A DNA stretch of 64,000 nt from an uncultured Lachnospiraceae bacterium (GTDB lineage Bacteria > Bacillota > Clostridia > Lachnospirales > Lachnospiraceae): the NCBI GenBank assembly GCA_900551115.1, contig URUY01000011.1, forward strand, positions 1-64,000. The letters are read 5' to 3'. The translations under genes were made by a program, and so were the position numbers. This document shows, in pieces, positions 1 to 7,336 of the stretch (position 1 is the first letter of the stretch; each line of letters opens with the position of its first letter). Below the pieces are notes generated by a model. The model worked only from the letters and a program-made list of their open reading frames with translations, had not been told where the DNA came from and did not search any database.

Positions 1-327
<327 letters not shown>

Positions 328-424
328 GAACAGGCAGATAGGTAGACGGATGGAAAGAGATGAATTTCAATGTTCGGTTTTGAGGGTACAAAACCAAGTG
401 TTAAAACTGGATTTTACCTGATAT

Positions 425-496
425 TCCTCGATAGCTCAATGGTAGAGCACACGGCTGTTAACCGTGGGGTTGTAGGTTCGAGCCCTACTCGGGGAG
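425..496 (+). tRNA. tRNA-Asn (anticodon GTT)
   Basis: The acceptor arms TCCTCGA and TCGGGGA pair, the T arm has GGTTCGAGCC, and the anticodon loop reads CTGTTAA. It is the first tRNA after the 23S gene in a closely spaced cluster. Confidence 0.95.
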
Positions 497-546
497 TTTG
501 GCTATTATGGAGCTGTATTCATATTTTAAGCTAAGAAGTATAAATT

Positions 547-618
547 GGCTCCGTGGTCAAGCGGTTAAGACATCGCCCTTTCACGGCGGTAACACGGGTT
601 CGATTCCCGTCGGAGTCA
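547..618 (+). tRNA. tRNA-Glu (anticodon TTC)
   Basis: The acceptor arms GGCTCCG and CGGAGTC pair with one G-U, the T loop is GGTTCGATTCC, and the anticodon loop is CTTTCAC. It lies in the tRNA cluster downstream of 23S. Confidence 0.95.
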
Positions 619-642
619 TTTCGATGATTGCCTTTTGTATAT

Positions 643-715
643 GCCGATGTGGCTCAATTGGCAGAGCAGCTGATTTGTAATCAGCAGGTTATCGGTTCGA
701 GTCCGATCATCGGCT
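643..715 (+). tRNA. tRNA-Thr (anticodon TGT)
   Basis: The acceptor arms GCCGATG and CATCGGC pair perfectly, the T loop is GGTTCGAGTCC, and the anticodon loop contains TTTGTAA. CCA is not encoded. Confidence 0.95.
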
Positions 716-728
716 TTTAGTCCGTTAC

Positions 729-802
729 GGACCTTTAGCTCAGTTGGTTAGAGCAACCGGCTCATAACCGGTCGGTCCTGGGTTCGAGTCCCCGAAGGTC
801 CA
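729..802 (+). tRNA. tRNA-Met-type (anticodon CAT)
   Basis: The acceptor arms GGACCTT and AAGGTCC pair perfectly and the anticodon loop reads CTCATAA. Elongator Met is most likely. A CAT anticodon can also belong to a lysidine-modified Ile tRNA, which cannot be excluded by eye. Confidence 0.92.
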
Positions 803-826
803 TTTTTCTTTAAAAAAATAGTTTTT

Positions 827-900
827 GGCCTAGTGGCTCAGTTGGTTAGAGCGCCGCCCTGTCACGGCGGAGGTCGTCGGTTCGAGTCCGATCTGGGTCG
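827..900 (+). tRNA. tRNA-Asp (anticodon GTC)
   Basis: The acceptor arms GGCCTAG and CTGGGTC pair with G-U wobbles, the anticodon loop is CTGTCAC, and the discriminator base is G as usual for Asp. Confidence 0.95.
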
Positions 901-904
901 TTAT

Positions 905-977
905 GGGGTCTTAGCTCAGCTGGGAGAGCATCTGCCTTACAAGCAGAGGGTCATAGGTTCGAGCCCTATAGGCCCCA
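905..977 (+). tRNA. tRNA-Val (anticodon TAC)
   Basis: The acceptor arms GGGGTCT and AGGCCCC pair with one G-U, the T arm is GGTTCGAGCCC, and the anticodon loop reads CTTACAA. Confidence 0.95.
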
Positions 978-1002
978 TGATTTTATTTGTTTTATGCGTT
1001 GT

Positions 1003-1044
1003 GCTGGTGTGGCGGAATAGGCAGACGCAAGGGACTTAAAATCT
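1003..1044 (+). pseudogene. Truncated tRNA-Leu 5' half (probable attachment-site scar)
   Basis: This segment repeats the first 41-42 bases of the intact tRNA-Leu at 1192 with a single mismatch (28 identical, G for A, then GGACTTAAAATC) and then diverges inside the anticodon arm. No variable loop, T arm or 3' acceptor strand follows, so it cannot make a tRNA. A break just past the anticodon loop is a common crossover position for tyrosine integrases that use tRNA genes. It may be a scar of an earlier integration. Confidence 0.8.
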
Positions 1045-1191
1045 CATGCGTGAGATTTATCACATCCGGCAAAAACCTTGATTTTACTGGATTTCAGCAA
1101 AATCACTATTTAATTTTTAAGATACATCCCTCGTAGTATCCCTCCAAAAATTTTGGAATAGATCTTCGAGTTGATGTCATACACACACCAA
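1045..1191 (+). other. 147-bp non-coding spacer between the two tRNA-Leu copies
   Basis: No gene is seen. The spacer starts with a small palindrome (ATCTCATGCGTGAGAT, about 1041-1056) and holds an interrupted inverted repeat (GATTTT...AAAATC, about 1080-1106). Such repeats beside a tRNA break are compatible with integrase arm sites or a remnant of an older element, but this is inference. Confidence 0.45.
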
Positions 1192-1275
1192 GCTGGTGTG
1201 GCGGAATAGGCAGACGCAAAGGACTTAAAATCCTTCGGGAGCAATCCCGTGCCGGTTCAAGTCCGGCCACCAGCA
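1192..1275 (+). tRNA. tRNA-Leu (anticodon TAA), integration target of the element
   Basis: A complete class II tRNA: acceptor arms GCTGGTG and CACCAGC, long variable arm, T loop GGTTCAAGTCC, anticodon loop CTTAAAA. The integrase gene starts 26 bp beyond its 3' end in convergent orientation. This is the usual layout of an att site in which the element restores the 3' half of the target tRNA. Confidence 0.95.
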
Positions 1276-1301
1276 TTATGTGTTTGAAAGGGAACTCGAA
1301 C

Positions 1302-2708
1302 TTAGTTTGCGGCTATTGCGAGTTCTTTTTCTTTTGTTCCAGGCAAGATACCTATAATGGCATTTGCTGAGCTGACCTTGTTTTTGTAATCAAGGTGGGT
1401 ATAAATATTAAGCGTAGTAGAAATATTACTGTGTCCTAACCATTCCTGAATTGCTTTCATGTCCACACCGTTTTCATAAAGCAATGTTGCACAACTGTGT
1501 CTTAAATCATGGAAACGGATGTGTTTTAATCTATGATTGTCACAAACAAGTCTAAAGTGCTGTGTTACATATCCGGGCTTAATCAAATAACCCATAGAAT
1601 CGACATAGATATAATCTCTAAATTCCCTACAGTATGAATCACCAAATATAACCTTGTTCTGTTCCTGTATTTCACGCATTTTAAGCAGCATTGCTTCAAA
1701 CTGCGGAACCAAAGGTAAAGACCTTGTACTGGACTTTGTTTTTGTGCGATTTTTCTGCACTAACTGATATTTTCCATCAATCGTAGCTTGTGTTACCACA
1801 TGCCTGATTGTAATGGTCTTACGTTCAAAATCAATGCAGTTCCATTTTAAGCCCACAATTTCACTTCGTCTCAGTCCATAGAAGCTTCCAAGAATTACAG
1901 CTAACTCCAAAGGATCATCCTTAAACACCTCAAAAAGTGTAGATAATTCATTCTGGTTATAAACCGTAGTTTCAAAGGTGTCTACTTTGGGTTTTGTAAT
2001 ACGGTCAGCAGGATTTGACTTGATAAGTCCTACCATAAATGCATCCTGCAAAGCCTTACGGATATTGGCATGTCTGTGAGTGACAGTATTAGCTGAAATA
2101 CCATACACTTCCATTTCGTAGTCATAATATGCCTGAATAAGAAATGGCTGTTCTTCGATGTCTGCTAAGGAATGACCTTTATCAGCAAAATAAGGATAAA
2201 TACGGTTTTGGATAGCATAATGGTATCCTGAGTATGTATCTGCTTCTATTGTTTTGCGTGAAGACTGCAGCCAGTAAAGCATATAATCACAAAAACGGAT
2301 TTCCTCCTTGGGTTTTAACAAGAGGGAAGAATCTAAAGTTGGTATAACATCGGTTTCACTCTCAGATATTTTCTGAGGGATGACTGCAACATCATCAGGT
2401 GTCTGAATCAATATAGATTCGTTGACCATATCTGAGTTGTTAATTGGTAATTCCGTTTCCGGGTGGGAGGTTAAAACGCTATTGTTTTCTAATTCGCTTT
2501 CATTCACATCCTTTCCATATTCAGCTGCCATATCAGGTGCTGTAAATTCTTGTCTTGTTGTTTGAAGCATACGCTCGGCTTTTCTTGCATTACCCTTTTC
2601 CTTCAGACCGGTAGAGATTGATTTTGTTTTCCTCTTACCATTAAAATCCTTATAACTGAGTATCATTTGATATACGCCGTTTTGTACGCGCAGATGACCT
2701 GCTACCAT
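1302..2708 (-). CDS. int: Tyrosine site-specific integrase
   Basis: Tyrosine recombinase of 468 aa that should integrate and excise the element. The catalytic residues are visible: R280 (in GLRRSE), H400 and R403 (HDLRH), H426 (LGHS) and the nucleophile Y436 (NIYTH). The N-terminal 55 residues look like an AP2-type arm-binding domain (YQMILSYKDFNGKRK). Residues of about 65-130 form a low-complexity acidic linker before the core-binding domain. The gene converges on the intact tRNA-Leu 26 bp away and lies downstream of the small HTH gene at 2790, the usual xis-int pairing. Length is a little above a Tn916-type integrase because of the linker. The family assignment is firm; tRNA-Leu as target is inferred from position. 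Confidence 0.95.
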   Translation of the reverse strand: MVAGHLRVQNGVYQMILSYKDFNGKRKTKSISTGLKEKGNARKAERMLQTTRQEFTAPDMAAEYGKDVNESELENNSVLTSHPETELPINNSDMVNESILIQTPDDVAVIPQKISESETDVIPTLDSSLLLKPKEEIRFCDYMLYWLQSSRKTIEADTYSGYHYAIQNRIYPYFADKGHSLADIEEQPFLIQAYYDYEMEVYGISANTVTHRHANIRKALQDAFMVGLIKSNPADRITKPKVDTFETTVYNQNELSTLFEVFKDDPLELAVILGSFYGLRRSEIVGLKWNCIDFERKTITIRHVVTQATIDGKYQLVQKNRTKTKSSTRSLPLVPQFEAMLLKMREIQEQNKVIFGDSYCREFRDYIYVDSMGYLIKPGYVTQHFRLVCDNHRLKHIRFHDLRHSCATLLYENGVDMKAIQEWLGHSNISTTLNIYTHLDYKNKVSSANAIIGILPGTKEKELAIAAN

Positions 2709-2789
2709 AAAATATTCCTCCTTTGGTAATCAGCTTTCATCTGCCATGACAAGGCTAATTATATCATATGTCTCCCAGTTTTAAAGGGG

Positions 2790-2984
2790 TTAATGCGGTA
2801 TTTCCAAATAATCCAGGACAAAAATTTTAGGTATCTTATAGGTACGTCCAATGGAAATGGATTTGATTTTTTTCTCTTTTACAAGCTTATAAGCAGTTTT
2901 TGTACTTATGCTGAGCATGGTAGAAAGCTGTTCTACCGTAACTACATCCGGGTAGTCTGAAAATATATTGTTCTTATTTTTCAT
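2790..2984 (-). CDS. xis: Excisionase-like helix-turn-helix protein
   Basis: Small 64-aa protein with a MerR/excisionase-type winged helix (VTVEQLSTMLSISTKTAYKL then the IGRTYKIP wing). Such proteins bind next to att sites and favour excision by the neighbouring integrase, and the place just upstream of int fits that. The start at 2984 was chosen over the one at 3008 because AGAGGA lies 7 bases before it. An orphan DNA-binding regulator is the alternative reading. Confidence 0.82.
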   Translation of the reverse strand: MKNKNNIFSDYPDVVTVEQLSTMLSISTKTAYKLVKEKKIKSISIGRTYKIPKIFVLDYLEIPH

Positions 2985-3270
2985 TTTGAAATCCTCTAAT
3001 AAATTCATTTTTCACATACCTGCCATCACCGTTTCCTATGCCCTTCCGGCCATGTTGACTGGCTGTGCTATGCACAATTCAATACAGAGGGTGGCACACT
3101 TTGGGCAGTTAGTCACTCACTATAACCCATATACATAATGGTGTATGTTGTGAAGTTGTCAAGGAACAAGGAGCCAAGATAGTTAAATCAAAAGCTCATT
3201 CTAATAAAGAAATACCCGGTAAAATGGAATTACTTGAAAAAAGTAAAAAAATTTTTAAAAGTTATTAGCA
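2985..3270. other. Intergenic region between xis and the left operon promoter
   Basis: No convincing gene is present. The stretch contains a short inverted repeat (CATATACA...TGTATG, about 3129-3149). It probably holds the xis-int promoter and excision or control sites, but I cannot place them. Confidence 0.4.
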
Positions 3271-3336
3271 CATATAGTATTTTGAACAATATATAGTATA
3301 TTAAAGTTGACAGAATACAAAATCTTGTGCTAATAT
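3271..3336 (+). promoter_or_regulatory. Left operon promoter with upstream direct repeats
   Basis: A strong sigma-A promoter: -35 TTGACA at 3307-3312, an 18-bp spacer and -10 TAATAT at 3331-3336. Just upstream the 9-mer ATATAGTAT occurs twice (3271-3279 and 3290-3298), spaced 19 bp, a possible operator or activator site. Transcription would begin near 3342, at the first base of the conserved leader. Confidence 0.75.
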
Positions 3337-3341
3337 TAAGC

Positions 3342-3611
3342 CGTAATTGATTTTTATGCTTACCTGGCTTAGGGAACGGGGTGTAGCAGGATGTACCCGA
3401 TATATCTTGCAAAACTGTATACCAGCAGGGTTGGTTAGTAACCAGGCATACGCTGTTTATGATTGTAGTAATGTCAAAGGATACCACTATTATTTAAAGT
3501 GGCAGTCTTTTGGCATTTTTTGCTTTCTACAGAAATTGATTAGCAAAGTAATTTTGTGGTTTACCACACGCAGTATGGAATGGATTTCCCAATGGGACCA
3601 TTCCTTTTTTT
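3342..3611 (+). ncRNA. Conserved operon leader RNA, copy A, with tandem terminators
   Basis: The leader starts with GTAATTGATTTTTATGCTT and has a stem closing as ATGC...GCAT around about 3357-3450. It then has the conserved ACGCTGTTTATGATTG (3450-3465), an intrinsic terminator (3471-3521: long hairpin ending TCTTTTGGCAT plus T run) and a second terminator (GGAATGG...CCATTCC plus seven T, 3577-3611). The same order of elements recurs on the - strand at 44.4 and 55.8 kb. The architecture implies regulated read-through into the DUF932 operon. An open reading frame crosses this region but is probably spurious. Confidence 0.75.
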
Positions 3612-3722
3612 GTGCGCAGCTTGCTGCGAGAGAGTGCCAGAAATGCCCCAAAGGGCTTGTCCGCATGGTGCGGCTGGATACAAATAACCTCCGAAGTGGA
3701 GAGAAAGAAAGGTGGAACAAAA

Positions 3723-4868
3723 ATGAATGAAACAAGAGTATTTGAAGACGGCTATCGTGGTATCTTCCGGGAACAGGATGATTTCCTTGCCTGTCTGAAG
3801 CGGATTGGTGAAAATTCGTTTTGGAAAAGAAGGAAGGCAAAGAACCTGCGCCTTGTAGCGATTACGGAGGGAAGTCAGATGGCAGAAGAAATGAAGGAAA
3901 GGTATGCAAGTGATGATCTAGATGAGGAGATTATCACAGACACCATCGCAAATACCGGATTGCTGCTCAAGGACAAAAATGAGTATTATCCGGTCAGAGG
4001 GTGTGCGATTAAGAGCATTTTGGACCGTGCCGGAATCCAGGGAAATGGATTACGCAGGGTGGAAAAGAATGTGTATGCCCGCATCTTAAATGATTTACTG
4101 AAGGTTGCAAATGGAGAGACGTTGATTCGTTTCTCAGAAGGAAAAGTATCTGCTGTATTGAGTGGCGATTGTAATGATTACGCTGTGCTTGATGTCGAGC
4201 AGATATTTTTGCATTCAGTGGATTATCTGACTGCAAATTTCAAAGGCTGTCAGTATCTTGGAGGTTTTTATGAGCATAACATGGTTTCTGCATTATGGGA
4301 ATTGTCCGGAGAGGATGAACTGTTGGAAGCCTATAAGGAAGAACTTCGTCTGCATGGAAAAAGTGTGGATGAGATGAAGCCCATGGTAAGAATTACAACC
4401 TCTGATACAGGAAATGGTGGAGCAAATATTTTTCCGATGCTGGTATCCGGCAAGGAGAATACAACCATTAACCTTGGTGAGCCTTTGCGACTTGAGCATA
4501 GGTATGGCAATGACATTACTGAATTTGACCAGCAGTTAAAGCAGCTGTACGGAAAATATCAGCTGGCTACAGGGAAACTTATCAAGCTTTTAAAGATTGA
4601 TATTGTGAATCCCGTAAACTGTATGCGAGGTGTAATGGATAAGCTGAAGATACCTAAAAAGTATCAGGTGGAAGCAGTAGAATTGTTCAAGGCACAGCAG
4701 GGAGAAACTCCTTGTACGGCACATGACATCTATTATGGTATATCGGAAATCCTCTATATGCTTACCTGTGATGGTGAGGAGGGAAGCCGTATTACCAGAA
4801 TGGAAGAAATCATTGCCAGGGCATTGTCGCTTGATTGGACGGAATTTGATATTCCGGGAACATACTAA
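3723..4868 (+). CDS. DUF932-family protein
   Basis: Protein of 381 aa resembling the DUF932 family (phage/plasmid-like protein) found on many mobile elements; its biochemical role is not established. It has no signal peptide or membrane segment and carries the central region with GGFYEHNMVSALW and the ITTSDTGNGG stretch. The start at 3723 has a GGTGG ribosome site, while the longer frame from 3612 runs back through the leader terminators. It is the first gene of the left operon, 20 bp before the DUF5688 gene. A part in element DNA metabolism or anti-restriction is only guessed from context. Confidence 0.75.
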   Translation: MNETRVFEDGYRGIFREQDDFLACLKRIGENSFWKRRKAKNLRLVAITEGSQMAEEMKERYASDDLDEEIITDTIANTGLLLKDKNEYYPVRGCAIKSILDRAGIQGNGLRRVEKNVYARILNDLLKVANGETLIRFSEGKVSAVLSGDCNDYAVLDVEQIFLHSVDYLTANFKGCQYLGGFYEHNMVSALWELSGEDELLEAYKEELRLHGKSVDEMKPMVRITTSDTGNGGANIFPMLVSGKENTTINLGEPLRLEHRYGNDITEFDQQLKQLYGKYQLATGKLIKLLKIDIVNPVNCMRGVMDKLKIPKKYQVEAVELFKAQQGETPCTAHDIYYGISEILYMLTCDGEEGSRITRMEEIIARALSLDWTEFDIPGTY

Positions 4869-4888
4869 AAGATTGGAGAAAAGAAGTT

Positions 4889-5842
4889 ATGGAAATGTTT
4901 AAGGAGAGTTTAATCAAAGAACTGGGGAAGCAGTTGGGTGAAGAATACCGTTTTGAAGACGTGAAGACTCAGAAGAATAATAATACAATCCTTTCAGGTA
5001 TCAGAATTACAAAGCAGGGTGAAAATGTGAGTCCTGTGGTATATGTGGAAAAGGATTATGAGGAATGCAAAAAGGGTAATAAAACTCTTGAAATGGTTGC
5101 ATCTGCAATTGCAAGCCAGATGTATGATAATGCTAAAGTTGCAGAGATTGCAGGGAAGCTTAAGGATCTGGAGTTTGTAAAGGATAAGCTTGGCGTAGCC
5201 CTTGTCAATTATGAGGCAAACAAAGAAGCTTTGAAAAACAGACCGCACACCCGATTCTTGGATTTGGCTGTTGTATATCTTATCAAGGTTGTAGTGGATG
5301 AAATCAGGGGTACTGTAAATGTAACCACTGATCTCATGCAAAAATGGAACATTGATGAGGGAACACTGGCTGAACAGAGCTTCAGGAATATGCTTCATAG
5401 GGATATGAATTGTGTTATAGACTTGAGTGGTATCGTACATGCCGCATTACAGGAGGATACAGAAAATTTCTTGCATGTACTTTGGGAGGAGACAAAAAAA
5501 GATATGCGGGGTTTATCATATTTATTATCCAATGAAGAGCATTATTATGGAGCCAGTATATTGCTGAATACACCGCTGCTGGATAGATTGGCAACGGAAC
5601 ATAATGCAAATCTGATTATTTACCCTAGTAGTGTGCATGAAATTATTGTTGCCTTTGAAGATGATGGGAGAAGACAAACTATGACCTCCAAAGATGTGGA
5701 GTTTATCAATGCGCATAGTGTGCTGAGAGAAGAATGCCTGTCGAACAGTGTTTATATTTACGACAGGGTAACGCAGGAAGTGCGTATTCACGAAATGGGC
5801 GCACCTTTAAAAAGTACGGTAAAAGAAACAACAGAGTGTTAA
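4889..5842 (+). CDS. DUF5688-family protein
   Basis: Cytoplasmic-looking 317-aa protein resembling the DUF5688 family, common on Lachnospiraceae mobile elements and of unknown function. The N-terminus (FEDVKTQKNNNTILSGIRI) and the middle block (FLDLAVVYLI) are typical. It follows the DUF932 gene by 20 bp with a GGAGAAAAG ribosome site, so it is in the same operon. No catalytic motif can be pointed out. The family name rests on recall of sequence pattern, so the gene is certain but the name is moderately so. Confidence 0.72.
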   Translation: MEMFKESLIKELGKQLGEEYRFEDVKTQKNNNTILSGIRITKQGENVSPVVYVEKDYEECKKGNKTLEMVASAIASQMYDNAKVAEIAGKLKDLEFVKDKLGVALVNYEANKEALKNRPHTRFLDLAVVYLIKVVVDEIRGTVNVTTDLMQKWNIDEGTLAEQSFRNMLHRDMNCVIDLSGIVHAALQEDTENFLHVLWEETKKDMRGLSYLLSNEEHYYGASILLNTPLLDRLATEHNANLIIYPSSVHEIIVAFEDDGRRQTMTSKDVEFINAHSVLREECLSNSVYIYDRVTQEVRIHEMGAPLKSTVKETTEC

Positions 5843-5855
5843 TTATGATTATTAT

Positions 5856-5896
5856 GACAGGTGGGAAAGAAAGCAATTTCTTTCCCATTTTCTGTC
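5856..5896 (+). other. Intercistronic RNA hairpin before the exonuclease gene
   Basis: GACAG plus GGGAAAGAAA pairs with TTTCTTTCCC plus CTGTC to give a long two-part stem ending 4 bases before the ribosome site of the next gene. There is no T run after it, so it is unlikely to terminate. It could limit translation or protect RNA ends. Confidence 0.5.
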
Positions 5897-5912
5897 GGAA
5901 AGGATGGAACAA

Positions 5913-6953
5913 ATGAGTTTAAATATGAATTATGAAGCGGAAATAGTAGTTGATACCGAAAATTTAAGCAGGGAGGACTGGTTAGCATACCGTCGTCTGG
6001 GGATTGGTGGAAGCGACAGTGCAGCCATTATGGGCGTGTCTCCATTTTGCACCAAGAGAGACCTTTACTATGATAAGCGCGGTATTACGCCTGCCATGGA
6101 TGAGGAAGAAAGCAACTGGGTAGCCAAGGAAGTTGGACACAGACTGGAGGATTTGGTTGCAGAGATTTTTTCCAAGAAGACAGGGCTTAGGGTATATCCG
6201 ATTCGCAAGATGTTTCGGCATCCCCTGTATCCGTTTATGTTGGCAGATGTAGACTTCTTTATTGAGTTTCCGGATGGAAGCACAGGTATTTTGGAGTGTA
6301 AGACAACCAATTATAACTGCCAGAATAAATGGGCTAATAATTCCACACCGGTAAATTATGAATACCAGGGCCGTCATTATATGGCTGTTATGAATGTAAA
6401 CAGGGTCTATTTTGCCTGTTTGTATGGTAACAATGAAGACGAGTTTTTCATCCGTTACATGGAGCGTGACCTGGATATTGAGGAAGATTTGATTGCAGAA
6501 GAGGAATACTTCTGGAATGAGAATGTAAAAACGGGTGTGGAACCTCCTTATACAGAGAAGCCTGATTTGGTTCTGGAAAGCATCCGTAAGCATTATGGTC
6601 CCGCAGACAAGGATGCAGATGAGGTGAAATTGAACCGCAGGCATCTTGTAAGTCTTCAGCGATATTTGGAGATGAAGGAGCGGAAGGCAAAGCTGGAAAG
6701 TGAAACCAAGAAGCTGGAGGAGCAGATGAAGGAATCCTATGCAGAAATTGTAGAGGATTTAGGTGTAAGCTGTACCGGCGTGTTAATGGACGGTGGTACG
6801 GAGTACATTGTTACTTATAATCCGGCATATCGGACCACAATAGATAAAAAGGGATTGGAGAGGCTTAAAATCAATCATCCGGATGTCTATGACGGTTATG
6901 TGAATACCACAGAAAGCAGAAGGTTTGCTGTGAAAAAGAAGGGAGCTGCTTAA
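5913..6953 (+). CDS. YqaJ-type viral recombinase (lambda-exonuclease fold)
   Basis: Nuclease of 346 aa of the YqaJ/lambda exonuclease family, which resects double-stranded DNA ends for single-strand annealing recombination. Visible motifs are the N-terminal WLAYRRLGIGGSDSAAIMG block, the acidic metal ligands (LADVDFF near residue 110 and ILECKTTN near 130) and YEYQGRHYMAV further on, in the order typical of the family. A coiled-coil-like basic and acidic stretch follows (about 240-280). The start at 5913 was preferred to 5904 because AAAGGA is then 8 bases upstream. With the likely annealing protein at 10984 it forms a plausible RecE/RecT-like pair. Confidence 0.9.
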   Translation: MSLNMNYEAEIVVDTENLSREDWLAYRRLGIGGSDSAAIMGVSPFCTKRDLYYDKRGITPAMDEEESNWVAKEVGHRLEDLVAEIFSKKTGLRVYPIRKMFRHPLYPFMLADVDFFIEFPDGSTGILECKTTNYNCQNKWANNSTPVNYEYQGRHYMAVMNVNRVYFACLYGNNEDEFFIRYMERDLDIEEDLIAEEEYFWNENVKTGVEPPYTEKPDLVLESIRKHYGPADKDADEVKLNRRHLVSLQRYLEMKERKAKLESETKKLEEQMKESYAEIVEDLGVSCTGVLMDGGTEYIVTYNPAYRTTIDKKGLERLKINHPDVYDGYVNTTESRRFAVKKKGAA

Positions 6954-7336
6954 TGAAAAAGGAAGATTTAGTTTATATCTGTTCGCCGTTGTCTGCACCC
7001 AAAAGGTCTGATGTGAAGCACAATATGATTCGGGCAAGGTTATACGCAAGAATGGTTGCTGCGCATTTGGAAGGCAGAGCCATTGCACCACATAGCTTTT
7101 TGCCGGATTATCTGGATGACCATATAAACGAGGAGCGGGAAGTTGCCCTTGCCTTTGGGCTTTCGGTATTAAAGCTTTGTAAGGCACTTGTTATATGTGG
7201 TGACAGAATCAGCAACGGCATGAAGGGTGAAATAAAGATGGCAAGAGAAATAGGAATTCCGGTATATCGTCTGATAGAAACAGGCATTTCCGGCATTGCC
7301 CTGGTAGAAGAAAAGGAGAAGCCGAATGAGATGTAA
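6953..7336 (+). CDS. DUF4406-like nucleoside 2-deoxyribosyltransferase-fold protein
   Basis: Protein of 127 aa with the DUF4406/nucleoside 2-deoxyribosyltransferase-like pattern: YICSPLSA near the start, AIAPHSFLPDYLDD, LCKALVICGDRISNGMKGE and MAREIGIPV. Family members bind nucleotides or nucleosides, but the substrate here is unknown. The stop codon of the exonuclease overlaps the start (TAATG), and the 3' end overlaps the helicase gene by about 11 bases, so the three genes are translationally coupled. A role in nucleotide modification or recycling for the element is inference. Confidence 0.78.
   Translation: MKKEDLVYICSPLSAPKRSDVKHNMIRARLYARMVAAHLEGRAIAPHSFLPDYLDDHINEEREVALAFGLSVLKLCKALVICGDRISNGMKGEIKMAREIGIPVYRLIETGISGIALVEEKEKPNEM

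Noticed and set aside
498..1039. Short frames over the tRNA genes
   Set aside because: They are read through structural tRNA genes and have no coding features.
3347..3730. Open frame of 127 aa across leader A and its terminators
   Set aside because: It has no good ribosome site, runs through two terminator hairpins, ends in another frame inside the next gene and shows no domain. The shared leader architecture explains the region better.
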